A DNA stretch of 64,000 nt from an uncultured Flaviramulus sp. (GCA_947501105.1 CANMUP010000005.1:124001-188000), one strand, 5' to 3'. Positions 9,584 to 18,579 are shown, numbered from the stretch's first letter. The notes: generated by a model from the sequence alone, not told the origin. Numbers and translations are program-made.

Positions 9584-11779
9584 TTATTCTAATCTTATAT
9601 CATCAAAATAATATATACCTTCAGCACTAGTTGTTTCACCATCTGTTCCATCTGGGTTATCTGGTTTTATAACTAGCTGATTTAATCCTGTATTATTTCC
9701 AGGTATCCCTGTAAATGTAATTTCAACTTCTGTCCAAGTATTAGCATTTACTATGGTTGCATATTGTGGTCCTGGATTACCTGAAGCAGGAGGTTGAGGA
9801 TCGCTATTTACTTCAAATTTCATAACTGCATTTGCTACAGTAGAATATACCTTAAACTTGAATGTTTTAGTGGCATCAAAATTACTAGGGAATGGGTTTT
9901 GGAAACCTGCCCATCTATTTGTTCCTGCTGCTTTAACTACTTTTAACACATAGTCTGACGTGTTTATTCCTGCTTTATCTGGGTTATCATCTAACGCAGT
10001 TGAAATACTACCTACATCTGTAAACGTGCTTAAAAAAGATTCGCAACTTTCAAAATTCACTGGGAATGCTGTTGCTGCAACTGCCGTACCTGAGCATCCG
10101 CCGCCAGTACCGCCTCCGCCACCGCCGCCACCGCCGGAACCAAGGTTTAATTTTAAATCATCAAAATAATATGTGTTATTACTTGCTGTTGCTAAATCAA
10201 AGAAAATTACAAGTCTGTCATAAATACCACTATCTGCTGCATTAAAAGGAATTGTAAGTTCTTCCCATTCATTTGTTTTGGTGGTAGTTGTCGTAGATTC
10301 TCTATCTCCAGAAGTTGTAGCTCCACTTGAAGTTTTATCTTCTAACTTTAAAGTTACTTTATAACCAGATTGTGGAGAAAATACTTTTATCGTGAAATTA
10401 GAGCCATCAGTAAATGTAAATTTATCATCGAAATCTATTTGTAAATTATCCCAAGCTTGTACATTTGATTTTGTTACTTTACCTACTTTACATGAGGTAT
10501 TAGCACCTGCAAAGTCTGGATTATCTACATACTCATAAGTAACATTATCTTGGAAAAACTTGTTAGACTCACTACCCTGAGCAGCTGTAGTACCAGGATC
10601 ACTCATAAAAGTTAAATCGAAATCTGATGGATTTATAGATTGCATTGTTTCTGCAACGCAACCGCCGCCGCCGCCGCCAGAGCCAAGATTTACTTTAAGA
10701 TCATCAAAGTAATATGTGTTATTATTTGCAGTTGATAAATCAAAGAATACTACAAGTCTATCATATTTTCCACTATCTGCAGCATCAAAAGGTATTGTAA
10801 GCACCTCCCATTCATTTGTTTTGGTTGTACTTGCTGTAGATTCTCTATCACCTGAAGTTGTAGCTCCACCTGAAGCTTTATCTTCTAACTTTAAAGTTAC
10901 TTTATAACCAGATACTGGAGAAAATACCTTTAAAGAAATATTCGAACCATCTGTAAACGTAAATTTGTCATCAAAATCTATTTGTAAATTATCCCAAGCT
11001 TGTACATTTGATTTTGTTACTTTACCTACTTTACAAGATTTATTTGCATCAGTAGATGGATCTGGATTATTAGCATATTCATAAGTAACATTGTCTTGAA
11101 AAAACTTACCAGATTCGCTACCTTGAGTAGCTGTAGTACCAGGGTCAGTTAAAAATGTTATGTTAAGATCTGTTGGACTTAATGATTGTTCTGTTTCATC
11201 CTCACATGCGATAGCTGAAACATTAACAGTTCTTTCAACTTGTTCTGCTGCGTTACCTTGACTATCAGATACATTATAAGTAATTGTATAAGTTCCTTCT
11301 GTATTGGTATCAACAGTGTCTCCACCAACAACAATATTAGCAGTAATATCGCCATCAACTTCATCAAGAGCTGTTGCTCCCGGATCTGTAAAAGCATCTC
11401 CTATAGTTACATTTATAGTTGAGTCTCCTAATAAGGTAATTAACGGAGCATCTTCATCTAAAAATGTTATTGTGTCTTCAAAAGTATCTGAAGCTCCAGC
11501 AATATTTTTTGCTTTTAGTACAATAGTGTACGAACCAATTTCATATTTTTTAATTGGGCTTATTAATGTTGATGTAGTACCATCTCCTAAACTCCACTCG
11601 TATTTCTGAGCATTTTCTGTGGTATTTATAAAGGTTACTGTTCTTGTATCACTATCTATAGTATAAGTAAAGCCAGCAACAACTTTTGGTAAAACTACAT
11701 CATCGTCTTCACAACCTATAAAAGCTATCGCTAATATAAGTACTGAAATTTGTTTAAATCTTCTTAATAATTGTTTCAT
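9584..11779 (-). CDS. Surface lipoprotein with PKD, Ig-like and three glycan-binding-type modules
   Basis: This 731-residue lipoprotein (Cys about 23, followed by EDDD, typical of surface export) has a PKD-like domain (about 30-110), a DUF5011-type Ig domain (about 111-190), two nearly identical modules of 181 residues' spacing (about 195-372 and 378-555), and a third, divergent beta-sandwich module (about 575-731). The modules end in an YYFDDL strand, common in carbohydrate-binding beta-sandwiches. They are joined by poly-glycine linkers encoded by CCG/GCC repeats. No catalytic motif is seen. In this place, between GH16 and the end of the unit, a multivalent laminarin-binding surface protein is the best inference. 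The name of the module family is not recognised. Confidence 0.8.
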   Translation of the reverse strand: MKQLLRRFKQISVLILAIAFIGCEDDDVVLPKVVAGFTYTIDSDTRTVTFINTTENAQKYEWSLGDGTTSTLISPIKKYEIGSYTIVLKAKNIAGASDTFEDTITFLDEDAPLITLLGDSTINVTIGDAFTDPGATALDEVDGDITANIVVGGDTVDTNTEGTYTITYNVSDSQGNAAEQVERTVNVSAIACEDETEQSLSPTDLNITFLTDPGTTATQGSESGKFFQDNVTYEYANNPDPSTDANKSCKVGKVTKSNVQAWDNLQIDFDDKFTFTDGSNISLKVFSPVSGYKVTLKLEDKASGGATTSGDRESTASTTKTNEWEVLTIPFDAADSGKYDRLVVFFDLSTANNNTYYFDDLKVNLGSGGGGGGCVAETMQSINPSDFDLTFMSDPGTTAAQGSESNKFFQDNVTYEYVDNPDFAGANTSCKVGKVTKSNVQAWDNLQIDFDDKFTFTDGSNFTIKVFSPQSGYKVTLKLEDKTSSGATTSGDRESTTTTTKTNEWEELTIPFNAADSGIYDRLVIFFDLATASNNTYYFDDLKLNLGSGGGGGGGGGTGGGCSGTAVAATAFPVNFESCESFLSTFTDVGSISTALDDNPDKAGINTSDYVLKVVKAAGTNRWAGFQNPFPSNFDATKTFKFKVYSTVANAVMKFEVNSDPQPPASGNPGPQYATIVNANTWTEVEITFTGIPGNNTGLNQLVIKPDNPDGTDGETTSAEGIYYFDDIRLE
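10098..10139 (-). repeat. GC-rich triplet tract encoding a poly-glycine linker (linker 2)
   Basis: An imperfect run of CCG/CCA/CCT triplets encodes a glycine-rich linker (GSGGGGGGGGGTGGG) on the minus strand between module 2 and module 3 of the lipoprotein. It is strikingly GC-rich against the AT-rich surroundings, and is a likely site of slippage changing linker length. Confidence 0.8.
10140..11226 (-). repeat. Tandem duplication, period about 543 bp, inside the binding lipoprotein gene
   Basis: Two copies of a module of about 181 codons follow each other. Equivalent points such as GTAAATTATC occur at 10441 and 10984, giving the 543-base period, and a stretch of more than 55 bases around these points is identical. 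Such high nucleotide identity points to a recent duplication or continuing gene conversion. The third module in the gene is not a close copy. Confidence 0.8.
10662..10678 (-). repeat. CCG triplet tract encoding a poly-glycine linker (linker 1)
   Basis: Nearly six perfect CCG units in a row encode glycines between module 1 and module 2. It is the purest trinucleotide repeat in the gene and a candidate for in-frame length variation. Confidence 0.8.
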
Positions 11780-11793
11780 TGTCTTTTTTTTAA

Positions 11794-12645
11794 TTAGTTG
11801 TTACTATTTTTATATACTCGTACATAATCTACAAGCATGTTTTGTGGAAATACTGTTTCTGCGTTTGGAGAACCTGGTAAGGCACCACCTACTGCTACGT
11901 TTAATATAATGTAGAATGGCCCACGATTGAACACCCATTCTCCAGTTACATCTTCTGGCGTAATTTGGTTATATAACACATCATCTACATAGTAGTTTAT
12001 GTAATCTGGTCCCCATTCTATTCCAAAAATGTGAAAGCCAGTATCAAATCTATCATCATCTAATTCAAAAGCTTTAGTAATACCTCCTGCCCCAGAATAA
12101 CCTGGACCATGAACAGTACCAAAAACTTTTGTTGGATGATTCCCTACATATTCCATAATATCAATCTCTCCTATTTGAGGCCAAACCTCCGATCCATTAG
12201 AATCGTCGCCTAATAACCAAAATGCTGGCCAAAGGCCTTTACCATAAGGCAACCTTATACGTGCTTCAAAACGACCATAAGTTTGTTGAAATTTTCCTTT
12301 GGTTAATAGTCTTGCTGAAGTATAATTAGAGCCATTAAACTCTTCTTCTTTCGCTGTAATAATTAATACTCCGTTTTGTACGGTTACATTTTCTGTACGG
12401 TCTGTATAGTATTGTAATTCGCCATTTCCCCAACCATTATCTCCTGTACCAATATTATAGTTCCATATAGTACTATTAGGCGCTCCGTCTGTATCAAATT
12501 CATCAGACATAACAAGTTCTGTGAATGTTGTTACAGTTTGTGTTTCATCTGTTTCGCAGCTAGAAATAACAAAAGTCGCTATCAATAGAAAAGACATAAA
12601 CAGTAAAGAGTTTTTCTTTATTTTATATTTTATTGTTTTGTTCAT
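11794..12645 (-). CDS. GH16 family laminarinase, lipoprotein
   Basis: This 283-residue lipoprotein (lipobox ISSC, Cys about 30) contains the GH16 catalytic signature GEIDIMEY, with nucleophile Glu about 160, Asp 162 and acid/base Glu about 165. The WPAFWLLG strand before it and the YVRVY strand at the C-terminus (about 273) are typical of beta-1,3-glucanase-type GH16 enzymes. The insertion of Met between Ile and Glu in the signature is the beta-bulge form found in laminarinases, not the lichenase form. It would cut laminarin internally at the cell surface, producing oligosaccharides for SusC/SusD. It lies 38 bases after the binding lipoprotein gene start region and shares its operon. Confidence in family is high, in surface location moderate. 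Confidence 0.93.
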   Translation of the reverse strand: MNKTIKYKIKKNSLLFMSFLLIATFVISSCETDETQTVTTFTELVMSDEFDTDGAPNSTIWNYNIGTGDNGWGNGELQYYTDRTENVTVQNGVLIITAKEEEFNGSNYTSARLLTKGKFQQTYGRFEARIRLPYGKGLWPAFWLLGDDSNGSEVWPQIGEIDIMEYVGNHPTKVFGTVHGPGYSGAGGITKAFELDDDRFDTGFHIFGIEWGPDYINYYVDDVLYNQITPEDVTGEWVFNRGPFYIILNVAVGGALPGSPNAETVFPQNMLVDYVRVYKNSNN

Positions 12646-12683
12646 CTTTTATTTTTTTTGAATTTAAAATATTGTCTAGCTTA

Positions 12684-14087
12684 TTATTCTGAGTAGAAAT
12701 AAATATTGTCTAAATAAAAATTTGTTAATGAAGAGCCATTTACATTTTCGTAAATTAGAAGACCAATGCTACTTTTATCTGCTATACTTATTGGAATCTC
12801 AAATGTGCTCCATGTATTTGAAACAAAATCAGAAGCTTTAAAAAACACTTGTTGTCTTCCGTTTTCTGTTCCTCCATCATCAAAATTTACAATTGAAATT
12901 AAAAAGTCAAGATTTGAAGGGATATCACCAGGTATAAACATATTAATATGTAGATTAGGCTTTCCTGTAGCATCAACAGTTGGGTTTTGAAACTGAGTTC
13001 CAACAAAATTAAAGTTGGTGTAGTTTAGAATGTTATCTCCCTTTATTTCAAAGTCATCAGATTCTGTGGTTTGAAAAGGCTCCCAAAATCCATTATAAAA
13101 GTCAACAGGAACATTATCGTACACATCACTAAATATAGAAATGACGTTATTTGAATCTCGTGTAGGCGTTGGAGCAAAATTAAAGTCTCCTAATACATCG
13201 ACAATTAAAGATCCTTCTGCCTGAACACCTGCAGATGAAGCAGTAATAATAGATCTACCAGTGTTAAGAGATTCAAAAGCCCCAGCTTCATCAATAATCA
13301 AAACATCTGAATCTGAAGATGTCCAGTCAAAATAATTACGTGAAGCATTAACAGAAATGTTTTGTCCTGAACCTAAATTAAATGTTACGGTTGGGGCATC
13401 TACTAGACCTCCTGTTTCAACAAAAGTTTGAGTCTCTACATCAGCTCCTCCATATATTTTTGGTATTGGCTGGCCAATAGTTCCTAGTTTTTCAAACTTA
13501 AGTTCATCAATCCAAAAAGTATAACCAAATCCACCTGTTTCTTGTGTTCCTGCCGAATACCAAAACATACCTCTTTCTTCAAATAATTTAGAAGCATCTG
13601 GAATAGGAATAATATATTTAACCCAGTTAGTACTTAAAGTTACATTTGAAGCATTTGCTTGATATTTATTTTCTAGAAAATCTTGACCAAAACCTATTTC
13701 TCCAATTGTGACTCCTTGAGAAGCTTTAGCCCAAAAGGTTAAAGCATCGTATCCTGTTAAGTCACGACCAGCTCCATCTACTCTAAAAATAGCACCTGCA
13801 TAATTACCGTTAGGATCACTTGCATTAGGTACATCAAAACGCATTGAGGATTGACTTTCGTAACCTTCGCTATCATCGACAGTCCAAGCTGTTGCTTTTG
13901 AGCCTAAAAAAGGAAAGTAAAAGTTGGTACCTAGTCCAATAGGAGAATCTGTAAAAATTTCTCCAGTTGAAGAATTTGTTGCAAACTCAACCTCATCTGA
14001 TAATTCTCTTTCACAACTAACATTGATTATAAAAGCCAATGCCAAGAAAAACACTCCTTTTTTATATATAAATTTTATTGTTTTCAT
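12684..14087 (-). CDS. Carbohydrate-binding surface lipoprotein (CBM-like, Ig-like, CBM-like modules)
   Basis: I choose the ATG at 14087 (467 residues) rather than an upstream TTG at 14111, because the latter would overlap the preceding gene and has no advantage; the ATG leads straight into a lipoprotein signal (Cys about 25). An N-terminal beta-sandwich resembling a CBM (about 35-200) is followed by a bacterial Ig-like domain (about 205-290) and a second beta-sandwich (about 300-467). The last one starts with NNVISIFSDVYDNVPVDF, which matches a module in the 668-residue lipoprotein encoded at 18580-20586 (DVISIYSSVYTDVP), so the two share a homologous domain. No catalytic residues are recognised. 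A laminarin-binding role is inferred from the neighbours. Confidence 0.78.
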   Translation of the reverse strand: MKTIKFIYKKGVFFLALAFIINVSCERELSDEVEFATNSSTGEIFTDSPIGLGTNFYFPFLGSKATAWTVDDSEGYESQSSMRFDVPNASDPNGNYAGAIFRVDGAGRDLTGYDALTFWAKASQGVTIGEIGFGQDFLENKYQANASNVTLSTNWVKYIIPIPDASKLFEERGMFWYSAGTQETGGFGYTFWIDELKFEKLGTIGQPIPKIYGGADVETQTFVETGGLVDAPTVTFNLGSGQNISVNASRNYFDWTSSDSDVLIIDEAGAFESLNTGRSIITASSAGVQAEGSLIVDVLGDFNFAPTPTRDSNNVISIFSDVYDNVPVDFYNGFWEPFQTTESDDFEIKGDNILNYTNFNFVGTQFQNPTVDATGKPNLHINMFIPGDIPSNLDFLISIVNFDDGGTENGRQQVFFKASDFVSNTWSTFEIPISIADKSSIGLLIYENVNGSSLTNFYLDNIYFYSE

Positions 14088-14100
14088 CTTTTTTGATTTT

Positions 14101-17100
14101 TTATTTACCAATGTTTATATGGATATATGTTCTAATCTCCCACTCTTGTCCGTCATCAAACCCAACGGTACTAATGGTTGGAACTGGTGGAAATGTATTT
14201 GGTGGCACCTGATTTGGTGCGTATCGTGGTGAATATTGATCAAGTGATCTCCATGTACCTCGAATACCAATTTTAGTGTCTGGTAGTATAAACCAATCTG
14301 GCTTTCCTAATGTTGTAGATAGGTCTAACATTAACTGTACTGGGTACGTTAAGTTAAAATCTCGGTGATAATCGAAAGGTCCCCAGTCATTAATTTTAAA
14401 GGAATGTACTAGCTTAAGTTTGTTATAAATAAGTCTTATGTCTCCTCCTACACGTTTAATCATTCTCGCGTCACTACCTTTTGCTTGCCCATTTCCAGCA
14501 TAAAAATTGGCTATTACACCTAAATCTGGATGTGCTTTAGCTACAACTCTAGAATGTACTTCCCATAAATCTTGCGCGGGCGCAGAATTAGGAAATGCAA
14601 AAGCCGTACGATTATCTAGAAATCCAATAGCAGCATCCATAGCTGTTGGATGGTGCTTAAATACAAAACCTAAATTGAATGCAAATTTTGCATCTTCTGC
14701 TCTGTCATTATCCCATTCATACATCCAAGTTCCTGGGGTTGGATCATAACTTAATAATAATTCTCCAGCGGTAGTCTCTCTATTTGCTCTTACTGCAAAC
14801 GGATCGTCTTGAATATTTCTTAATCTACCAGGTGCTTGCACATCATTTGGCATAGCCGCTACAATTGGCTTTTGCCATAAAAAGTTTGGTGCTATTTGAA
14901 AATTACCAACAGTTAACGCTATTCCTGTTAAGAAGTTAGATTGGTTTCCGCTTCCAGTATCTTTAAGCTTCCATCCTGTAAATGTTTTTGTCTGGTCGTA
15001 ACCTCCATTGGCTACTAAACCTTGAACAGCTCCTTGAGCATACCAGTTAAACTTACCTTTCTGGTAGGTAATCTTAGCTTTACCTCCCCAGTTATCTTCT
15101 GAGTTTATTTTGTCAGTATAAATAATGTAGTTTCCAGGTTCTCCTTCTGCCACTTGAAATTCTCTACCATTTAACGGTTCACCTGCCCAAATAGCTCCTA
15201 ATTGAAGGTCAAAAGCACCAAACTCCTTTTCGATAGATAAAGTAGCTCTACGTGTTTTTGGTTGTGGTATAGCAATGGACGTCACAGCTTCTCCTACGTC
15301 GTCTATATCTTCATGATAAATTGCTGCAACATCAAAATGCCCAATCTTAGTTTGATATTTTAAAAGTACCGCTGGATTTGCTCCCCACCATAGTTGTGGG
15401 CCAAATGCAGCTTTTAATCCTTTAAGGCCTTTTTTACCATCTATTTCGATACCAGATATTTCTCCTTGATAAATATCAAGATTAGGACCATAATTAGCCT
15501 CTGGGTATAATCCAAATAAATCTCCTTCATAGCCCCAGTGATAATGGCCAGTACGATAGAATCCTCTTAAATCAAATTCTTTGGCTTTCCACTCAAACTC
15601 TGCATTATACACTTGAACACGATTTGCATCACCTAATGTAACCGCTCCATTATTACCGTTAATAGATATTGATCGTCCTCTGTTTTCATAAAAAATTTCA
15701 TCAATTGGGTTTTCAGCAACATTTCCTAAAATATTAAAGTTCACATTCGCTGTCATATTGGATGTTGGTTTACCCTCAATCCCTACAAAATAAGACTGCA
15801 TATGATCAAAACCTAGTTGATTTGGATAGGTTAATTCGTCTGGGTCTGCAGTACCTGGAGTTGTTAATAAGCTACCTCCTGTATTAAACGTGGTAAACTC
15901 TGCTCTTAAATTGCTTATTTTAATTTTTCCACCAGATTGTGCATCTAAAGCCGCTTTGTCTCCACGCGCTTTTAACATGGCTTCCGTTATATTGATATTT
16001 TTAAAATAATTATTAAGGAATTCCAAAGTCATATCCTTATTATAAGGATTAAGAGCATGTGCTTCCTTAAGCGTATAATATGAAGCACGAGGATACAAAT
16101 CGTAAAGCCCTCTTGCGCTTGTTGGTCCTTTAGCACAAATACCAAACCACTCCTCGTTCATATTATTTGAACCGTTTTTCGTATCATGATAATACCCTCC
16201 ATTACTCCATGAAGCACCAGTTTGATGTGTGTCGGCATCTTTACGTTTGTCAAAACCTAATTTCCACCAACCATCACTAAATTGGAATGTAAAGCCTCCT
16301 ATAGAATTTCCTACTTTCCCTAAGCCTGAAGCATTTTCATAAATTTCTTTCCAGTTTGACAAATTATAATGAGCTTGCCAGTATTGATCTTCCTTATCTT
16401 CTAGAGCGTTATAGGCATCTGCACCGAACTCTGTAAACATAAGAGGTATGCCAAGCTTGTCTTTAACCACTTGAAAGAAATCTCCAAATGATTCTCCTCT
16501 ATAAGTATTAGCTCCATATACGTCAATATCTTTACATTCTTCTGCTATGATATCAATAAACAAAACATCTCCGTTACATATTGCAACTGGGTGATTTGGA
16601 TCCATTGCTTTCATTTTGATAGCAACCTCATTCATGAGCTTATACATAGGTCTACCACGAAGTTCGCCTACTGCATTAATTTTTTCTTGGCCATCAGGAA
16701 AGTCTTCTGTTTCTGCTCCTTGCCAAAATAATCCGTAGTTATTTTCATTACCCATCATATACATCAAAACCCCAGGAACATCTTTGTATTCTTTGACCAA
16801 ATTGATCATATCAGACACTAGTTGTTCTTGTGTTTTTTCATCTGAATAAATTGTAACGGGTGTCCAAACACCTTCTATTGTTAGTCCATAACGACCAAAT
16901 GAATGGTTTAACAGAGTATAAACTCCATATTTTTCATATATATATGTTACCCATTTAGCTGGCACACCTACATATTGTCTTATAACATTAACATTCATGT
17001 TCTTTAACAGACTCATTTCTGTATCTAGCCCTGCCTTTATGATATCATCAGACTTCTCATAAAAATTGGCGTTAGTAACATCAGTACCTATTGGAACATA

Positions 17101-17250
17101 ATCCCAATTTACACCATTAAGCATAAAGTCTTTGCCGTCTACAACGAGTTTCTGGCCTTCTTCACTACTAACAATCTCTACTTTATTTGCCTGAGCAAAT
17201 GTTGAGGCCGTAAATAAAAAGAGTAATAATCTTAGAAAATTGTTTTTCAT
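14101..17250 (-). CDS. Exported glycosidase (clan GH-A, GH2-like TIM barrel) fused to an outer-membrane beta-barrel-like domain
   Basis: This 1049-residue protein has a Sec signal peptide ending near AFAQ/TFAQ (about residue 20). Residues about 20-415 form a GH-A type barrel: the MLNGVNWD start, MMGNENNYG with a candidate acid/base Glu at 169, and MFTEFGADA with a candidate nucleophile Glu at 274. From about residue 440 to the end there is no hydrolase-like sequence; instead alternating polar/aromatic strands with Tyr/Trp/Gly turns (EFEWKAKEFDLRGFY, KITYQKGKFNWYAQGA) resemble a porin-type barrel of about 600 residues. The gene opens the second surface unit and has box-containing promoter DNA upstream. 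I infer a surface enzyme held by its own barrel. The substrate is probably beta-glucan, from context only. Confidence 0.75.
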   Translation of the reverse strand: MKNNFLRLLLFLFTASTFAQANKVEIVSSEEGQKLVVDGKDFMLNGVNWDYVPIGTDVTNANFYEKSDDIIKAGLDTEMSLLKNMNVNVIRQYVGVPAKWVTYIYEKYGVYTLLNHSFGRYGLTIEGVWTPVTIYSDEKTQEQLVSDMINLVKEYKDVPGVLMYMMGNENNYGLFWQGAETEDFPDGQEKINAVGELRGRPMYKLMNEVAIKMKAMDPNHPVAICNGDVLFIDIIAEECKDIDVYGANTYRGESFGDFFQVVKDKLGIPLMFTEFGADAYNALEDKEDQYWQAHYNLSNWKEIYENASGLGKVGNSIGGFTFQFSDGWWKLGFDKRKDADTHQTGASWSNGGYYHDTKNGSNNMNEEWFGICAKGPTSARGLYDLYPRASYYTLKEAHALNPYNKDMTLEFLNNYFKNINITEAMLKARGDKAALDAQSGGKIKISNLRAEFTTFNTGGSLLTTPGTADPDELTYPNQLGFDHMQSYFVGIEGKPTSNMTANVNFNILGNVAENPIDEIFYENRGRSISINGNNGAVTLGDANRVQVYNAEFEWKAKEFDLRGFYRTGHYHWGYEGDLFGLYPEANYGPNLDIYQGEISGIEIDGKKGLKGLKAAFGPQLWWGANPAVLLKYQTKIGHFDVAAIYHEDIDDVGEAVTSIAIPQPKTRRATLSIEKEFGAFDLQLGAIWAGEPLNGREFQVAEGEPGNYIIYTDKINSEDNWGGKAKITYQKGKFNWYAQGAVQGLVANGGYDQTKTFTGWKLKDTGSGNQSNFLTGIALTVGNFQIAPNFLWQKPIVAAMPNDVQAPGRLRNIQDDPFAVRANRETTAGELLLSYDPTPGTWMYEWDNDRAEDAKFAFNLGFVFKHHPTAMDAAIGFLDNRTAFAFPNSAPAQDLWEVHSRVVAKAHPDLGVIANFYAGNGQAKGSDARMIKRVGGDIRLIYNKLKLVHSFKINDWGPFDYHRDFNLTYPVQLMLDLSTTLGKPDWFILPDTKIGIRGTWRSLDQYSPRYAPNQVPPNTFPPVPTISTVGFDDGQEWEIRTYIHINIGK

Positions 17251-17297
17251 AGTTTTATTTTTTTAAGTTGGTAAAACTAAACTTCTATTTTATAGAA

Positions 17298-17307
17298 TGT
17301 TGTGGTA
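17298..17307 (+). promoter_or_regulatory. TGTTGTGGTA box 1
   Basis: Exact ten-base copy of the repeated box, lying 48 bases upstream of the glycosidase/barrel start and downstream of the proposed -7 element, so probably in the mRNA leader. It is the least certain copy to act as an activator site. Confidence 0.5.
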
Positions 17308-17375
17308 GTATTATGGGGACGTTGTGTTGTTATAAAATTACTTTAATAAATTAGGGATTTTATAAAAAACACCTC

Positions 17376-17398
17376 AACAAAAAACATACACGGTAAAA
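17376..17398 (-). promoter_or_regulatory. Shared promoter-like element, glycosidase/barrel unit
   Basis: On the plus strand AACAAAAAACATACACGGTA is nearly the same as the element at 25184-25206 upstream of SusC. Read on the minus strand it gives TATGTTTT, one base from the Bacteroidota -7 consensus TAnnTTTG. The start codon is about 130 bases downstream. Confidence 0.5.
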
Positions 17399-17441
17399 AA
17401 AAGTTACTTATTGTTCTAAAAATCTAACAAAAACAGCTCTT

Positions 17442-17451
17442 TGTTGTGGTA
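17442..17451 (+). promoter_or_regulatory. TGTTGTGGTA box 2
   Basis: Exact ten-base copy of the box, about 57 bases upstream of the shared -7-like element. There is no counterpart at the same distance in the SusC promoter, so this copy may be an accessory site. Confidence 0.55.
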
Positions 17452-17497
17452 TTCTGTTTTTTGTTTTAAGAAAATAAATTTTACTAAAATGTTTGTT

Positions 17498-17516
17498 TGT
17501 TGTGGTAATGTATAGG
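17498..17516 (+). promoter_or_regulatory. TGTTGTGGTA box 3, extended 19-base form
   Basis: TGTTGTGGTAATGTATAGG matches the copy upstream of SusC (25305-25323) at 18 of 19 bases. It begins 113 bases from the CATACA of the shared -7-like element; the SusC copy begins 112 bases from its own. Its last two bases touch the terminator stem. Confidence 0.65.
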
Positions 17517-17547
17517 TTAAAAAAACACGTGTTGTGTTTTTTTAACC
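17515..17547 (-). terminator. Perfect 14-bp inverted repeat, terminator of the SusCD unit
   Basis: The arms GGTTAAAAAAACAC (17515-17528) and GTGTTTTTTTAACC (17534-17547) are exactly complementary around a 5-base loop. It lies 57 bases after the last stop of the SusCD unit (17604). The A- and T-runs sit inside the stem, so it can act in both directions; a dimeric protein site is an alternative. Confidence 0.7.
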
Positions 17548-17603
17548 AGTAACATCAATTAAATTAGTCAATTTTACTTAATGGAATATTAAATTTTTAC
17601 AAC

Positions 17604-18560
17604 CTAATCATTAGGATTGTCTGTTTGGTATTTACAATACCAAGCTAAATCTGGGTTAGAACTATCAGTCATTCTTACAAACATTGTGTTTTCGGTTATC
17701 TCGATAATTTCTAATGTACTAACATTTACATACCAAGACATAAAGCCACCATCTGAAAAATTCATTGTTGTTCCTCTATAATCACCAGCAACAGTTGCTG
17801 TTGAAGATGATGGACTTAAAGCAACATTTTTTATACCATCTAATGAAGGAGCTACATCTGTACCATGACATGTATCGCCATCTACTCCTATTGAAGCAGC
17901 AAAGTCTCCAGGTGTATATGCAATATCTGTTAGTTGTTCAAAAGTTAAGCTACCATCAACAGCTTGTGTAAATACAAACTCTGCATCATACATACATAAT
18001 TTATCTCCATGCCATGCATCAGAAGTAAACCATTGAGAGAACGTGTGCTCACCTCCTGATTGTACCGCATTTGGTCCTAAACCAATATTACCCGGTTTAT
18101 CTGCTGCCCAATACCATGTTTTACTTAATCCGGCTCCACCTGTTAAAAAGTCTTTTGCTTCTTGATCCTCAAAAGAGCTAAAAACATCAATATTTATAGT
18201 TGCTGTACTAGAAACACCGCCTCTACCTGAAGCAATAACCGTTACTGAATATGTGTTTACACCTGTTAAGCTAAACCTATGCGTAATAGTTCCAGATGGA
18301 GCAACCTTAACATCTGACTGATCACCAAAATTAAATCTGTATGTGATAGCTCCATTAGAGCTTGCTGTAAAGTTTACTATACCTGTTCCATCTCCGTTGG
18401 GGTTAGTTGTGTCCACTCCAATTATTTCAGCTGATATAGTTACACCTGTCGGTGCATTTATATCTCCAAAATCTGCATCATCATCTTGACAACTAGTAAA
18501 TGCAACTGTCAATGACAAAAAGATTATTATTAGCCTTTTATTATTTATAAATTTTTTCAT
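17604..18560 (-). CDS. PKD-containing surface lipoprotein of the SusCD unit
   Basis: This 318-residue lipoprotein (Cys about 24, then QDDD, a surface-export type sequence) has a PKD-like domain (about 35-130) and a C-terminal domain (about 140-318) rich in aromatic residues (TWYWAADKPG, TFSQWFTSDAWHG, FMSWYVN). Exposed tryptophans of this sort are typical of glycan-binding surfaces. No catalytic signature is seen. It ends the SusC-SusD-lipoprotein unit, the place where surface glycan-binding proteins (SusE/SusF analogues) are usually encoded. The C-terminal domain recalls proteins of other Bacteroidota glucan loci, but I cannot name its family. A laminarin-binding function is inference. Confidence 0.8.
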   Translation of the reverse strand: MKKFINNKRLIIIFLSLTVAFTSCQDDDADFGDINAPTGVTISAEIIGVDTTNPNGDGTGIVNFTASSNGAITYRFNFGDQSDVKVAPSGTITHRFSLTGVNTYSVTVIASGRGGVSSTATINIDVFSSFEDQEAKDFLTGGAGLSKTWYWAADKPGNIGLGPNAVQSGGEHTFSQWFTSDAWHGDKLCMYDAEFVFTQAVDGSLTFEQLTDIAYTPGDFAASIGVDGDTCHGTDVAPSLDGIKNVALSPSSSTATVAGDYRGTTMNFSDGGFMSWYVNVSTLEIIEITENTMFVRMTDSSNPDLAWYCKYQTDNPND

Positions 18561-18579
18561 AATTCAATATTCTTATTAA

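Larger units (their letters stand above)
17251..17603 (-). promoter_or_regulatory. 353-bp intergenic region: terminator plus promoter of the second surface unit
   Basis: No coding frame is convincing here. The region holds a perfect inverted repeat (17515-17547) that closes the SusCD unit, three copies of a TGTTGTGGTA box (17298, 17442, 17498), and a -7-like element (around 17383-17393) shared with the SusC promoter. It therefore most likely ends one transcript and starts the next. Confidence 0.7.

Noticed and set aside
9960-10169. A plus-strand proline-rich frame opposite the glycine linker
   Set aside because: It is the mirror of the CCG/GCC triplets that code for poly-glycine on the real strand, with no ribosome site and no homology-like features.
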